Part shown: one piece after another, positions 1-6,663 of the stretch
Numbering within the stretch: position 1 is the stretch's first letter
How the letters are laid out: every line of letters starts with the position of its first letter
Assembly: GCA_944384285.1 (NCBI GenBank)
Contig: CALWSX010000061.1
Coordinates: forward strand, 1-12,190
Reading direction: 5' to 3'
DNA length: 12,190 bases
Source of the DNA: an uncultured Lachnospiraceae bacterium
GTDB taxonomy: Bacteria > Bacillota > Clostridia > Lachnospirales > Anaerotignaceae
Notes under the pieces: model-generated
Databases searched by the model: none
What the model was told of the DNA's origin: nothing
Seen by the model: only the letters and a program-made list of their open reading frames with translations
Made by a program: the position numbers and the translations under genes

Positions 1-192
1 AGTAAAATTTCTACATTTACAGAAGAACAAAGACATGAAACAAGAATAATTGTTTCGGAAGACGGAAAAGGAACAGACCTTATTCAGTATTTTACAAATG
101 CTGTTATAGAAGTTAACCCTGAAATGCTTGAACCAGGAATAGACATAAAAGTTATAATGGGTCTTGATGAACCAGATTTTGAATTAGAATAA
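1..192 (+). CDS. 3' end of an unrecognised gene (partial)
   Basis: An open frame enters from the left edge and ends at TAA 190-192, giving the last 63 residues of a protein whose start lies outside the window. The visible part is soluble-looking and mixed in charge, with an acidic tail ending DEPDFELE. It has no membrane segment, no cysteine and no motif I can assign to a family. Its codon use matches the neighbours, and an intrinsic terminator begins right after the stop, which supports a real 3' end. I do not recognise the family and give no function. It converges with the minus-strand ppaC. Confidence 0.6.
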   Translation, partial: SKISTFTEEQRHETRIIVSEDGKGTDLIQYFTNAVIEVNPEMLEPGIDIKVIMGLDEPDFELE

Positions 193-198
193 AAATAA

Positions 199-226
199 AA
201 AAACCGGCTTTTGCCGGTTTTTTTAT
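199..226 (+). terminator. Intrinsic terminator after the left-edge gene
   Basis: A GC-rich stem, CCGGC (204-208) with GCCGG (213-217) around a TTTT loop, is extended by A/T pairs on both sides and followed by a run of seven T (218-224). It starts a few bases after the stop at 190-192. The A-run on the 5' side could let it work on the minus strand too, but that strand has its own hairpin at 241-279. Confidence 0.85.
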
Positions 227-240
227 TGGAGATAGAAAAT

Positions 241-279
241 AAAAAATCACCGTTCATTTTTTAAATGAAGGGTGATTTT
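241..279 (-). terminator. Intrinsic terminator of ppaC
   Basis: AAAATCACC (243-251) pairs perfectly with GGTGATTTT (271-279). After one G-G mismatch the stem continues with TTCATTT/AAATGAA to a TTT loop. Read on the minus strand, the stem is followed by a T-run (complement of the A-run 241-246). It lies just past the ppaC stop (minus-strand stop codon at 285-287), so it is the terminator of that gene. Confidence 0.8.
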
Positions 280-284
280 AATTT

Positions 285-1925
285 TTATTGTTCCAAAGCT
301 CTTATTAAACTTGGGATAAACTGTTTCTTTCTAGAAACAAGGTTTGAAAGTATAATATAATCTTCTGTAATATCAAGTTCAAAAGCTGATTGTAAAAGAG
401 ATTTTGCATCATGACCTTTAAATACAATTATGGATGTTTGGTCAATTATATTGGTAAGAAGACAAAAAACCATATTAAGCCCGCTTGATTCAAACATATC
501 ATTTATAAAAAGTGTTACTTCATCTTTTAATTCTTCAAGCTGTTTTTTACTTGGAGATGTAACTTGGCTTACACCAAATGTAATGCCTCCACTTGAAAAA
601 GTTTTGTAGTCCTGGTAAAAAATATCTTTAACTGTTTTGTTTGATATATTGCTACCCGCTGAAAACATTTCTTCCGCAAAATGTTCAATATCAATTTCTG
701 CAGTTTTTGCAAGTTTTTCTGCTGTAATTTTATCTTCCAAAGTACATGTAGGCGAACGGAACATAAGAGTATCAGAAATAATTGCTGCACACATAATTCC
801 GGCTATTTCTTTTGGAATTTCTATTTCGTTTTCTTTAAAAAGTTTGTAGATAATTGTGCTTGTACATCCTAAAGGCTGGTTTCTGAAAAATACAGGGTTG
901 CAAGTCTGAAGTCCGCCTATACGGTGGTGATCTACAATCTCTAAAATTTCAGCATTGTCAATTCCCTCAACTGCCTGACTTTTTTCGTTATGGTCAACTA
1001 AAATTACTTTTTTCTTATCCATATTGATAAATGAACGTTTAGAAATTAAGCCTAAGTATTCATTCTGTTGATTTACAACAGGGAAATAACTGTATCTAAC
1101 CTTAGACATTACATCTTTTACACTTTCGGTAAAATCATCTTGACGGAAAGAAATAATTTTTTTGCTGCTCATGAAATATAATACAGGCATACTTTGGTTT
1201 ATAAGTCGGGCAACAGTATAAGCATCATAAAGAGTTGATACAACAATACAATTTCTTTCTTCTGCCATTTCTAAAATAGATGGGTCAACAGTTTTTGAAC
1301 ATACTATCATACACTGGGCACCATTTTTTATTGAAAAGAATTGTGCTTCAAAACTGTTGCCTATAATTACAAGGTCATTTTCTGATACATTGTCTGTCAT
1401 GGCATTAGGAGTGCTTGTAGCAATCATAACACGTCCATTTGTAAAATTTTTGTTTATGTCACCTGTAAGAACTGTACCTTCTATTGTTTCGACAATGTTT
1501 GAAAATGGTGTTTCAGCTTTTGAAACAATTTTGTTATCATATACATCTAATGTTGAAGCAGCAATATCACCAACAGTTATAACACCTGTAAGAAAATTAT
1601 TATCTGTTATACAAAGTGTGTGTGCGTCATACTGTTTCATTAATGCATAAGCATTTTTTAAAGATAAATTTTTATCTATAGAAGGAGCGCATTTAAGTTC
1701 AATATCATAAACACGGTTGTATACGTCTTCTATATATTTTGGAATTTCAATTTTGAAATTTTTTAAAACAAATTCAGTTTCCTGATTAATATTACCTGCT
1801 CTTTTAGGAACATATTTATTTTCTTTATCAATAGTGTTTTTAAGATAAGCATAAGCTATTGCGGAACATATAGAATCTGTGTCCGGATTTTTGTGGCCTA
1901 TTATGCTTATTTCATTATGGTACAT
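285..1925 (-). CDS. ppaC: Manganese-dependent inorganic pyrophosphatase, CBS/DRTGG type (family II)
   Basis: Hydrolyses pyrophosphate to two phosphates in the cytoplasm, pulling biosynthetic reactions forward. The 546-residue protein shows family II (DHH) signatures: GHKNPDTDS at 10-18 (metal ligands H11, D15, D17), VDHN near 310, DHH at 332-334, the ISD motif at 383-385 and SRKKQ at 531-535 for substrate binding in the DHHA2 domain. Plain family II enzymes are about 310 residues. Here about 235 residues are inserted between the first and second DHH motifs and read as CBS (about 67-130), DRTGG-like (about 140-250, with VIIGNSFEAQ) and CBS (about 250-300). In characterised CBS-pyrophosphatases this insert binds adenine nucleotides (AMP and ADP inhibit) and, with DRTGG, diadenosine polyphosphates, so allosteric control is expected. 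The start is supported by AAAGGCGG six bases upstream of ATG. It is transcribed alone from the promoter at 1983-2010. Confidence 0.95.
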   Translation of the reverse strand: MYHNEISIIGHKNPDTDSICSAIAYAYLKNTIDKENKYVPKRAGNINQETEFVLKNFKIEIPKYIEDVYNRVYDIELKCAPSIDKNLSLKNAYALMKQYDAHTLCITDNNFLTGVITVGDIAASTLDVYDNKIVSKAETPFSNIVETIEGTVLTGDINKNFTNGRVMIATSTPNAMTDNVSENDLVIIGNSFEAQFFSIKNGAQCMIVCSKTVDPSILEMAEERNCIVVSTLYDAYTVARLINQSMPVLYFMSSKKIISFRQDDFTESVKDVMSKVRYSYFPVVNQQNEYLGLISKRSFINMDKKKVILVDHNEKSQAVEGIDNAEILEIVDHHRIGGLQTCNPVFFRNQPLGCTSTIIYKLFKENEIEIPKEIAGIMCAAIISDTLMFRSPTCTLEDKITAEKLAKTAEIDIEHFAEEMFSAGSNISNKTVKDIFYQDYKTFSSGGITFGVSQVTSPSKKQLEELKDEVTLFINDMFESSGLNMVFCLLTNIIDQTSIIVFKGHDAKSLLQSAFELDITEDYIILSNLVSRKKQFIPSLIRALEQ

Positions 1926-1982
1926 TATATACCGCCTTTCATCTTTTATTTAAAATTTTTTGTATAAATAGTTTGTGATTAT

Positions 1983-2010
1983 ATTATATACATTTTGTGT
2001 TTAATATCAA
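1983..2010 (-). promoter_or_regulatory. Sigma-A-like promoter of ppaC
   Basis: On the minus strand TTGATA (complement of 2005-2010) is followed after 16 bp by a perfect TATAAT (complement of 1983-1988). This gives an untranslated leader of about 50 nt before the ppaC ATG at 1925. It is the best promoter match I see in the window, judged by consensus only. Confidence 0.6.
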
Positions 2011-2047
2011 GCATTAAATTTAATACTTTCAATATTTTAAATTTGTA

Positions 2048-2081
2048 TTTACAAATATTTATAATTCTATTAATATATAAT
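2048..2081 (+). promoter_or_regulatory. Candidate promoter of the flavin reductase-prfC unit
   Basis: A plus-strand promoter must lie between ppaC and 2179. TTTACA (2048-2053) is a usable -35 with TAATAT (2071-2076) at 17 bp. A perfect TATAAT also sits at 2076-2081 but is 22 bp from that -35. TTTACA is partly inside a small palindrome, ATTTGT-N4-ACAAAT (2041-2056). The region is so A/T-rich that the exact elements are uncertain. Confidence 0.3.
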
Positions 2082-2096
2082 AGGAATAATAGGAAT
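2079..2096 (+). repeat. Perfect 9-bp tandem repeat AATAGGAAT
   Basis: AATAGGAAT occurs twice back to back (2079-2087 and 2088-2096). The pair is flanked by an inverted repeat, TATAATA (2076-2082) and TATTATA (2096-2102). It overlaps the best TATAAT and the expected transcription start of the flavin reductase-prfC unit, so it could be an operator. It could also be chance in A/T-rich DNA. Confidence 0.5.
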
Positions 2097-2115
2097 ATTA
2101 TAGTTTATGTTATTA

Positions 2116-2139
2116 AAAAAGGCACAAAAGTGCTTTTTT
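2116..2139 (+). terminator. Terminator-like hairpin in the leader (possible attenuator)
   Basis: GCAC (2122-2125) and GTGC (2130-2133) around an AAAA loop are extended by a G-T wobble and five A-T pairs, and the 3' arm is a run of six T (2134-2139). This has the form of a weak intrinsic terminator. No plus-strand gene lies upstream for it to end, because ppaC is divergent. It sits in the expected leader of the flavin reductase gene, about 40 nt before its start. Its A-run/T-run symmetry means it could also act on the minus strand. Confidence 0.45.
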
Positions 2140-2166
2140 GTTTGTTATAAAAATATGTTTTTGTTT

Positions 2167-2172
2167 GGAGGG
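2167..2172 (+). promoter_or_regulatory. Shine-Dalgarno GGAGGG fixing a TTG start
   Basis: GGAGGG ends six bases before TTG at 2179-2181. This is the ideal spacing, and it selects that codon over the in-frame ATGs at 2107 and 2155. Confidence 0.8.
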
Positions 2173-2178
2173 ATAAAA

Positions 2179-2757
2179 TTGGAAAAAGAAATTTGGAAAC
2201 CGGGGACGGTCCTTTATCCTCTTCCTGTATGTATGGTTTCATGCGGAGATATTGATGGAGAATCAAATATAATTACAATCGCTTGGACAGGCACTATAAA
2301 CAGTGATCCAGCAATGACTTATGTATCAATAAGGCCTTCAAGACATTCTTATGATATAATAAAAAAATACGGCGAATTTGTAATAAATGTTACTACAGAA
2401 GATTTAACTTTTGCTTGTGATTATTGTGGGGTTGTATCTGGTAGGGACGTTGATAAATTTAAAGAAATGAAACTTACAAAATTACGTTCACAAAAGGTAA
2501 AAGCTCCATCTATTGCAGAAAGTCCTGTAAATATTGAATGTAAGGTAAAAGATATAGTTACACTTGGAAGCCATGATATGTTTATAGGAGAGGTTGTATC
2601 TGTTTCTGCAAGTAAAGAATATATGCTTGAAAGCGGAAAATTTGATTTTGCAAGTTCAAAACCTGTGTGCTATTCACATGGGGAATATTATTCTTTAGGA
2701 AAAAAGATAGGAAAATTCGGATATTCAATTCAAAAAAAGAAAAAGAAAGGTAAATAA
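2179..2757 (+). CDS. Flavin reductase family protein (FMN-binding split barrel)
   Basis: A 192-residue protein of the flavin reductase / flavoredoxin-like family, cytoplasmic, expected to bind FMN and either reduce flavins with NAD(P)H or carry electrons. The partner is unknown. Family marks (numbered from the TTG start) are WKPGT close to the N-terminus, TIAWTGTINSDP at 33-44, RPSRHSYD at 52-59, SGRDVDKF at 87-94, the ESPVNIECKV strand, GSHDMF, and YSHGEYY near the C-terminus, which ends in a lysine-rich tail. I place the start at TTG 2179. It has a perfect GGAGGG, it begins where family similarity begins, and the longer in-frame version from ATG 2107 would add 24 residues translated through a terminator-like hairpin. 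The stop is two bases before the prfC ATG, so the two are very probably co-transcribed. Confidence 0.88.
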   Translation: MEKEIWKPGTVLYPLPVCMVSCGDIDGESNIITIAWTGTINSDPAMTYVSIRPSRHSYDIIKKYGEFVINVTTEDLTFACDYCGVVSGRDVDKFKEMKLTKLRSQKVKAPSIAESPVNIECKVKDIVTLGSHDMFIGEVVSVSASKEYMLESGKFDFASSKPVCYSHGEYYSLGKKIGKFGYSIQKKKKKGK

Positions 2758-2759
2758 AA

Positions 2760-4352
2760 ATGGCACAAAAAGTTACTAAGGAAATGCTTTCAAAAAGACG
2801 TATTTTCGGTATAATATCTCACCCTGACGCAGGTAAAACAACTCTTACAGAAAAACTTCTTCTTCATGGAGGAGCTATTCGTTCTGCTGGTACTGTAAAG
2901 GGCAGAGGTTCTAACAAATATGCAAAATCCGACTGGATGGAAATAGAGAAAAAAAGAGGTATTTCTGTTACTTCATCTGTAATGCAGTTTGAATATAATG
3001 ATAAAATTATTTCTATAATGGATACACCTGGTCATAACGACTTTGGTGAAGATACTTACAGAATTTTAACATCTGTTGACAGTGCGGTAATGGTTATTGA
3101 CGCCGCAAAAGGTGTCGAAGCTCAGACAAAAAAGCTTTTTAAAGTTTGCAGTATGAGGGAAATACCTATATTTACATTTATAAATAAACTTGACAGACAA
3201 GGTCTTGACCCACTTGACCTTTTACAGGAACTTGAAGATGCCTTAGGACTTCCGTCAGTTGTTGTAACATGGCCTATTGGTAACGGTATGAGTTTTGAAG
3301 GAGTTTATGACAGACTCTTAAATAAAGTATACTTATACAGAAAAGATACAGTTATAGATTTAGGAGCAAATGGTGTTTTTGGAGACAAACTCGAAGGAGT
3401 TATAAGCGATGCAAATCTTGATACATTAAGAAATGAAATTGAGCTTGTAGATGGAGCCGGAAACGAATTTGACATGTCACTTATTTCTAAAGGAAAACTT
3501 TCACCTGTATTTTTTGGTACAGCTCTTGGTGATTTTGGTGTAACACAGTTTTTACATCATTTCCTTGAAATGTCACCTTGTCCTGGTGTTAGAAAAGCAG
3601 TTACAAGAGAAGTATCTCCTTATGAAGAAGATTTTAAAGGATTTATATTTAAAATTCAGGCTAATATGAACCCGGCACACAGAGATAGACTTGCGTTTTT
3701 AAGAATTTGTTCAGGTGTTTTTGAAAGAGGAATGACAGTAACACTTTCAAGAACAGGAAAACAGCTTAAACTTTCACAGTCTACACATTTAATGGCAAAC
3801 GAAAGAGAAACTGTTGACGAGGCATATCCGGGAGATGTTATAGGTATTTATGATTCCGGAAACTACATGGTAGGGGATACTATAACAGCAGGAAAAGAAA
3901 AGATTTTCTTTGAACCTCTTCCAACATTCCCTCCGGAACTTTTTATGAAGGTAAGACCTGTTGATACAATGAAAGCTAAACACTTCCAGAAAGGTGTTTC
4001 TCAGCTTGCACAGGAAGGTGCTATTCAGGTTTATACAAATGAATTTAATGATTGTATACTTGGAGCTGTAGGTGAACTCCAGTTTGAAGTTTTTAAATTT
4101 AGACTTGAAAATGAATACAATTCAGAAATTCGTATGGAGAGCCTTGATTATTCAATAGCTAAATGGATAGATGAAAAAGATGTCGAAAAAGTGAAAAAAG
4201 CATTAAATTCAAGATGCACACTTGTATTTGACCATTACAACAGACCAGTTGTCTTATTTGCAAACAGATATACTTTTGATAATTTTGCAGAAAAGAACGA
4301 AGATATTAAATTTATGGACGCTCTTGAGGTTGCATCATTTATAGAAGAATAA
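2760..4352 (+). CDS. prfC: Peptide chain release factor 3 (RF3)
   Basis: A translational GTPase that removes RF1/RF2 from the ribosome after peptide release. The 530 residues match the usual RF3 length of about 529. G-domain motifs are the P-loop HPDAGKTT at 21-28 (RF3-type, where EF-G has a different loop), switch I RGISVTSS at 66-73, DTPGHNDF at 88-95 and NKLDR at 142-146. Next come the translation-factor beta-barrel (about 290-380) and the RF3 C-terminal domain with GAVGELQFEV. The DTPGHNDF version and the overall length separate it from EF-G, LepA and TypA. ATG follows the flavin reductase stop by two bases. Its ribosome site, AGAAAGG, lies inside the end of that gene nine bases before ATG, so translational coupling is likely. 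A strong terminator closes the unit. Confidence 0.96.
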   Translation: MAQKVTKEMLSKRRIFGIISHPDAGKTTLTEKLLLHGGAIRSAGTVKGRGSNKYAKSDWMEIEKKRGISVTSSVMQFEYNDKIISIMDTPGHNDFGEDTYRILTSVDSAVMVIDAAKGVEAQTKKLFKVCSMREIPIFTFINKLDRQGLDPLDLLQELEDALGLPSVVVTWPIGNGMSFEGVYDRLLNKVYLYRKDTVIDLGANGVFGDKLEGVISDANLDTLRNEIELVDGAGNEFDMSLISKGKLSPVFFGTALGDFGVTQFLHHFLEMSPCPGVRKAVTREVSPYEEDFKGFIFKIQANMNPAHRDRLAFLRICSGVFERGMTVTLSRTGKQLKLSQSTHLMANERETVDEAYPGDVIGIYDSGNYMVGDTITAGKEKIFFEPLPTFPPELFMKVRPVDTMKAKHFQKGVSQLAQEGAIQVYTNEFNDCILGAVGELQFEVFKFRLENEYNSEIRMESLDYSIAKWIDEKDVEKVKKALNSRCTLVFDHYNRPVVLFANRYTFDNFAEKNEDIKFMDALEVASFIEE

Positions 4353-4357
4353 AAATT

Positions 4358-4395
4358 AAAACCGAAAGGATTTATCCTTTCGGTTTTGTTTTTTA
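4358..4395 (+). terminator. Strong intrinsic terminator after prfC
   Basis: A perfect 13-bp stem, AAAACCGAAAGGA (4358-4370) with TCCTTTCGGTTTT (4375-4387), closes a four-base loop and is followed by GTTTTTT. It begins six bases after the prfC stop. Confidence 0.93.
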
Positions 4396-4646
4396 AATAA
4401 ATTCACATTATAATTTAGTAAATCTAAAAATTTGTATTATAATATAAAAAATTATATCTAGTAACATGATAGAAAAATTCGTATTATTAAGTATCATAAA
4501 AATACAATTATGACTAATTTATAAATGTAAAAAATTTTTTTTATTTGACTTTTTTTATCATATTTTTAATCAAATCGGAATATTGTGTTACTTGTTTTTT
4601 TATGTGTTTTATATTACCATAAATATATAGATTTTAAAGAAAGGGT
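4396..4646 (+). other. A/T-rich intergenic spacer before the YgiQ gene
   Basis: This roughly 250-bp stretch of very A/T-rich sequence lies between the prfC terminator and the YgiQ start. I see no open frame of note, no RNA gene and no strong repeat. TTGACT at 4545-4550 is a near-consensus -35 but has no good -10 at 16-18 bp. TATATT at 4610-4615 could be a -10 but lacks a matching -35. A 6-bp inverted repeat, ATGATA (4466-4471) and TATCAT (4492-4497), is probably chance. The YgiQ promoter must lie here, but I cannot fix it. Confidence 0.5.
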
Positions 4647-6575
4647 ATGATTATTTTGCCGTTTTTGCCTGTAACTATGGAAGAAGCGAAAGAAAGAGGA
4701 TATTCACAGCTTGATTTTGTTTATGTATGCGGAGATGCTTATGTGGATCATCCGTCTTTTGGCGCTGCCGTAATTTGTCGAGTACTTGAAAGCCTTGGGT
4801 ATTCTGTGGGTTTTATAGCTCAACCGGATTGGCACAGTACAAAAGATTTTATGCGTTATGGAGAACCAAAACTTGCCTTTTTGGTAAGTGCAGGCAATAT
4901 TGATTCTATGGTAAATCATTATACAGTTGCAAAAAAAAGACGTCAAAGTGATTACTATTCTCCTAATGGTGAGGCGGGCTTAAGACCGGACAGAGCAACT
5001 ATAGTTTATTGTAATAAAATACGTGAAGTTTATAAAAAAGCACCTATAGTAATTGGAGGGCTTGAAGCAAGTTTAAGACGTTTATCACATTATGATTATT
5101 GGGATAACAAAGTAAGACGTTCTATACTTCTTGACTCTTCTGCGGACCTTTTGCTTTACGGAATGGGAGAACATCAAATAAAAGAACTTGCAGAAGCTCT
5201 TGAAAGTGGGATACCTATATCTGAAATAACATTTTTAAAAGGTTCTGTTTATAAAACAAGAGATTTATCGAGAGCCTATGATTACATAATGCTTCCAAGT
5301 TATGAAGAAGTTTGCTCTTCTAAAGAAGTCTATGCAAAAAGTTTTATGACACAGTATAATAACACAGATTCCATAACCGCAAAAACACTTGTGGAAGAAT
5401 ACAGAGAAGGATATGTTATACAAAATCCTCCATCAGAACCTCTTACAAGAGAAGAACTTGATAAAGTTTTTTCACTTCCATTTATGAAAGATTATCACCC
5501 TTCATATAAAGATAAGGGAGGAGTTCCGGCTATTACAGAAGTAAAATTCAGTGTTATAAGCAGTAGAGGTTGTTTTGGGAGCTGTAATTTTTGCGCGCTT
5601 GCTTTTCACCAAGGAAGAGTGGTTTCTTCAAGAAGCCATGAATCTATAATTTCAGAAGTTACAGAAATGACCAAGGACAAGGATTTTAAAGGTTATATAA
5701 ATGATGTTGGTGGACCTACAGCAAACTTTAGAATACCAGCATGTAAAAAACAGCTTAAATTCGGAGCTTGTAAGGACAAGCAGTGCCTTTTTCCAAAACC
5801 TTGTAAAAACCTTGAGGTTTCACACAAAGATTATGTATCTCTTTTAAGAAAATTAAGGGAAATTCCAAAAGTAAAAAAAGTTTTTATTCGTTCAGGTATC
5901 AGATATGATTATTTAATATACGATAAAGATGAAACTTTTTTTAATGAGCTTTGTAAATATCATATAAGCGGTCAGCTTAAAGTTGCACCGGAACATATTT
6001 CTCCGTCTGTACTTTCAAAGATGGGAAAACCGGAAAGGGAAGTATATGAAAAGTTTACAAAAAGATACGAACAGATTAATAAAAAGCTTGGGAAAAATCA
6101 GTTCCTTGTTCCTTATTTAATGTCAAGTCACCCTGGAAGTGATTTAAATGCGGCTATAGAGCTTGCTGAATATTTAAGAGATATAGGTCATCAGCCGGAA
6201 CAGGTTCAGGATTTTTATCCAACACCAGGAACTCTTTCTACAGCGATGTATTATACAGAAATTGATCCAAGAGATATGAAACCTGTATATGTTCCTAAAA
6301 ACCCACATGAAAAAGCAATGCAAAGGGCTCTTTTAAGATTTAAGGCTCCTGAAAATTATGACCTCGTTTTTGAAGCGCTTAAAAAAGCAAAAAGAGAAGA
6401 TCTTATAGGTTTTGGAGAAAAATGTTTAATAAAACCAAGAAAGATGAAATTTGAAGAAAATAAAAAAGGTGCTAAAAAAGATAGATCAAAAATATCTGAA
6501 AATAAAACCAAAACATCTAAAAATTTAAAAACAGAAAAAAGAGATTCAAAAATTAAAAATAAACACAGGAAATAA
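4647..6575 (+). CDS. ygiQ: YgiQ family radical SAM protein
   Basis: A 642-residue member of the YgiQ (UPF0313) radical SAM family. The enzyme reaction is not established, so I name only the family. The N-terminus carries the family's FLP...GDAYVDHPSFG pattern and IAQPDW. The radical SAM cluster is CX3CX2C at C309, C313 and C316, followed by AFHQGR. A second cysteine group lies at C366, C375, C380 and C386. GGLEASLRRLSHYDYW, GQLKVAPEHIS, the FYPTPGT strand and the NPHEKAMQRALL region belong to the family's C-terminal part. The last 50 or so residues are a lysine-rich low-complexity tail. The start is uncertain: AAGGG ends only one base before ATG 4647, whereas TTG at 4656 has AAGG eleven bases upstream, a more usual distance, and would begin directly at LPFLP. 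It is probably its own transcription unit, with no clear terminator before the next gene. Confidence 0.93.
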   Translation: MIILPFLPVTMEEAKERGYSQLDFVYVCGDAYVDHPSFGAAVICRVLESLGYSVGFIAQPDWHSTKDFMRYGEPKLAFLVSAGNIDSMVNHYTVAKKRRQSDYYSPNGEAGLRPDRATIVYCNKIREVYKKAPIVIGGLEASLRRLSHYDYWDNKVRRSILLDSSADLLLYGMGEHQIKELAEALESGIPISEITFLKGSVYKTRDLSRAYDYIMLPSYEEVCSSKEVYAKSFMTQYNNTDSITAKTLVEEYREGYVIQNPPSEPLTREELDKVFSLPFMKDYHPSYKDKGGVPAITEVKFSVISSRGCFGSCNFCALAFHQGRVVSSRSHESIISEVTEMTKDKDFKGYINDVGGPTANFRIPACKKQLKFGACKDKQCLFPKPCKNLEVSHKDYVSLLRKLREIPKVKKVFIRSGIRYDYLIYDKDETFFNELCKYHISGQLKVAPEHISPSVLSKMGKPEREVYEKFTKRYEQINKKLGKNQFLVPYLMSSHPGSDLNAAIELAEYLRDIGHQPEQVQDFYPTPGTLSTAMYYTEIDPRDMKPVYVPKNPHEKAMQRALLRFKAPENYDLVFEALKKAKREDLIGFGEKCLIKPRKMKFEENKKGAKKDRSKISENKTKTSKNLKTEKRDSKIKNKHRK

Positions 6576-6582
6576 ATATAAG

Positions 6583-6616
6583 TTTACCAAACAATAAAAA
6601 AGTGGTAAAATATAAT
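6583..6616 (+). promoter_or_regulatory. Candidate promoter and inverted repeat ahead of the division operon
   Basis: TTTACC (6583-6588) and TAAAAT (6606-6611) are separated by 17 bp and form a plausible sigma-A-type promoter. A TATAAT also occurs at 6611-6616. A perfect 7-bp inverted repeat, TTTACCA (6583-6589) and TGGTAAA (6603-6609), overlaps both the -35 and the -10, the placement expected of an operator. It starts seven bases after the YgiQ stop and lies about 50 bp before the next ATG. The inverted repeat is certain; its role is inferred. Confidence 0.45.
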
Positions 6617-6663
6617 TTAAATAATTTTTAGGATTTACTATTAAAAAGGGAGAGTTTAACCCT

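Noticed and set aside
1357..1650. 97-codon plus-strand open frame
   Set aside because: It is a shadow of ppaC, whose catalytic and CBS motifs are intact on the minus strand.
4466..4497. ATGATA/TATCAT inverted repeat in the spacer before ygiQ
   Set aside because: There are only six base pairs with a 20-base gap in very A/T-rich DNA, which is expected by chance.
4545..4570. TTGACT as a -35 of a ygiQ promoter
   Set aside because: The only reasonable -10 nearby (TTTAAT at 4565) is at a 14-bp spacing, too short for a standard promoter.
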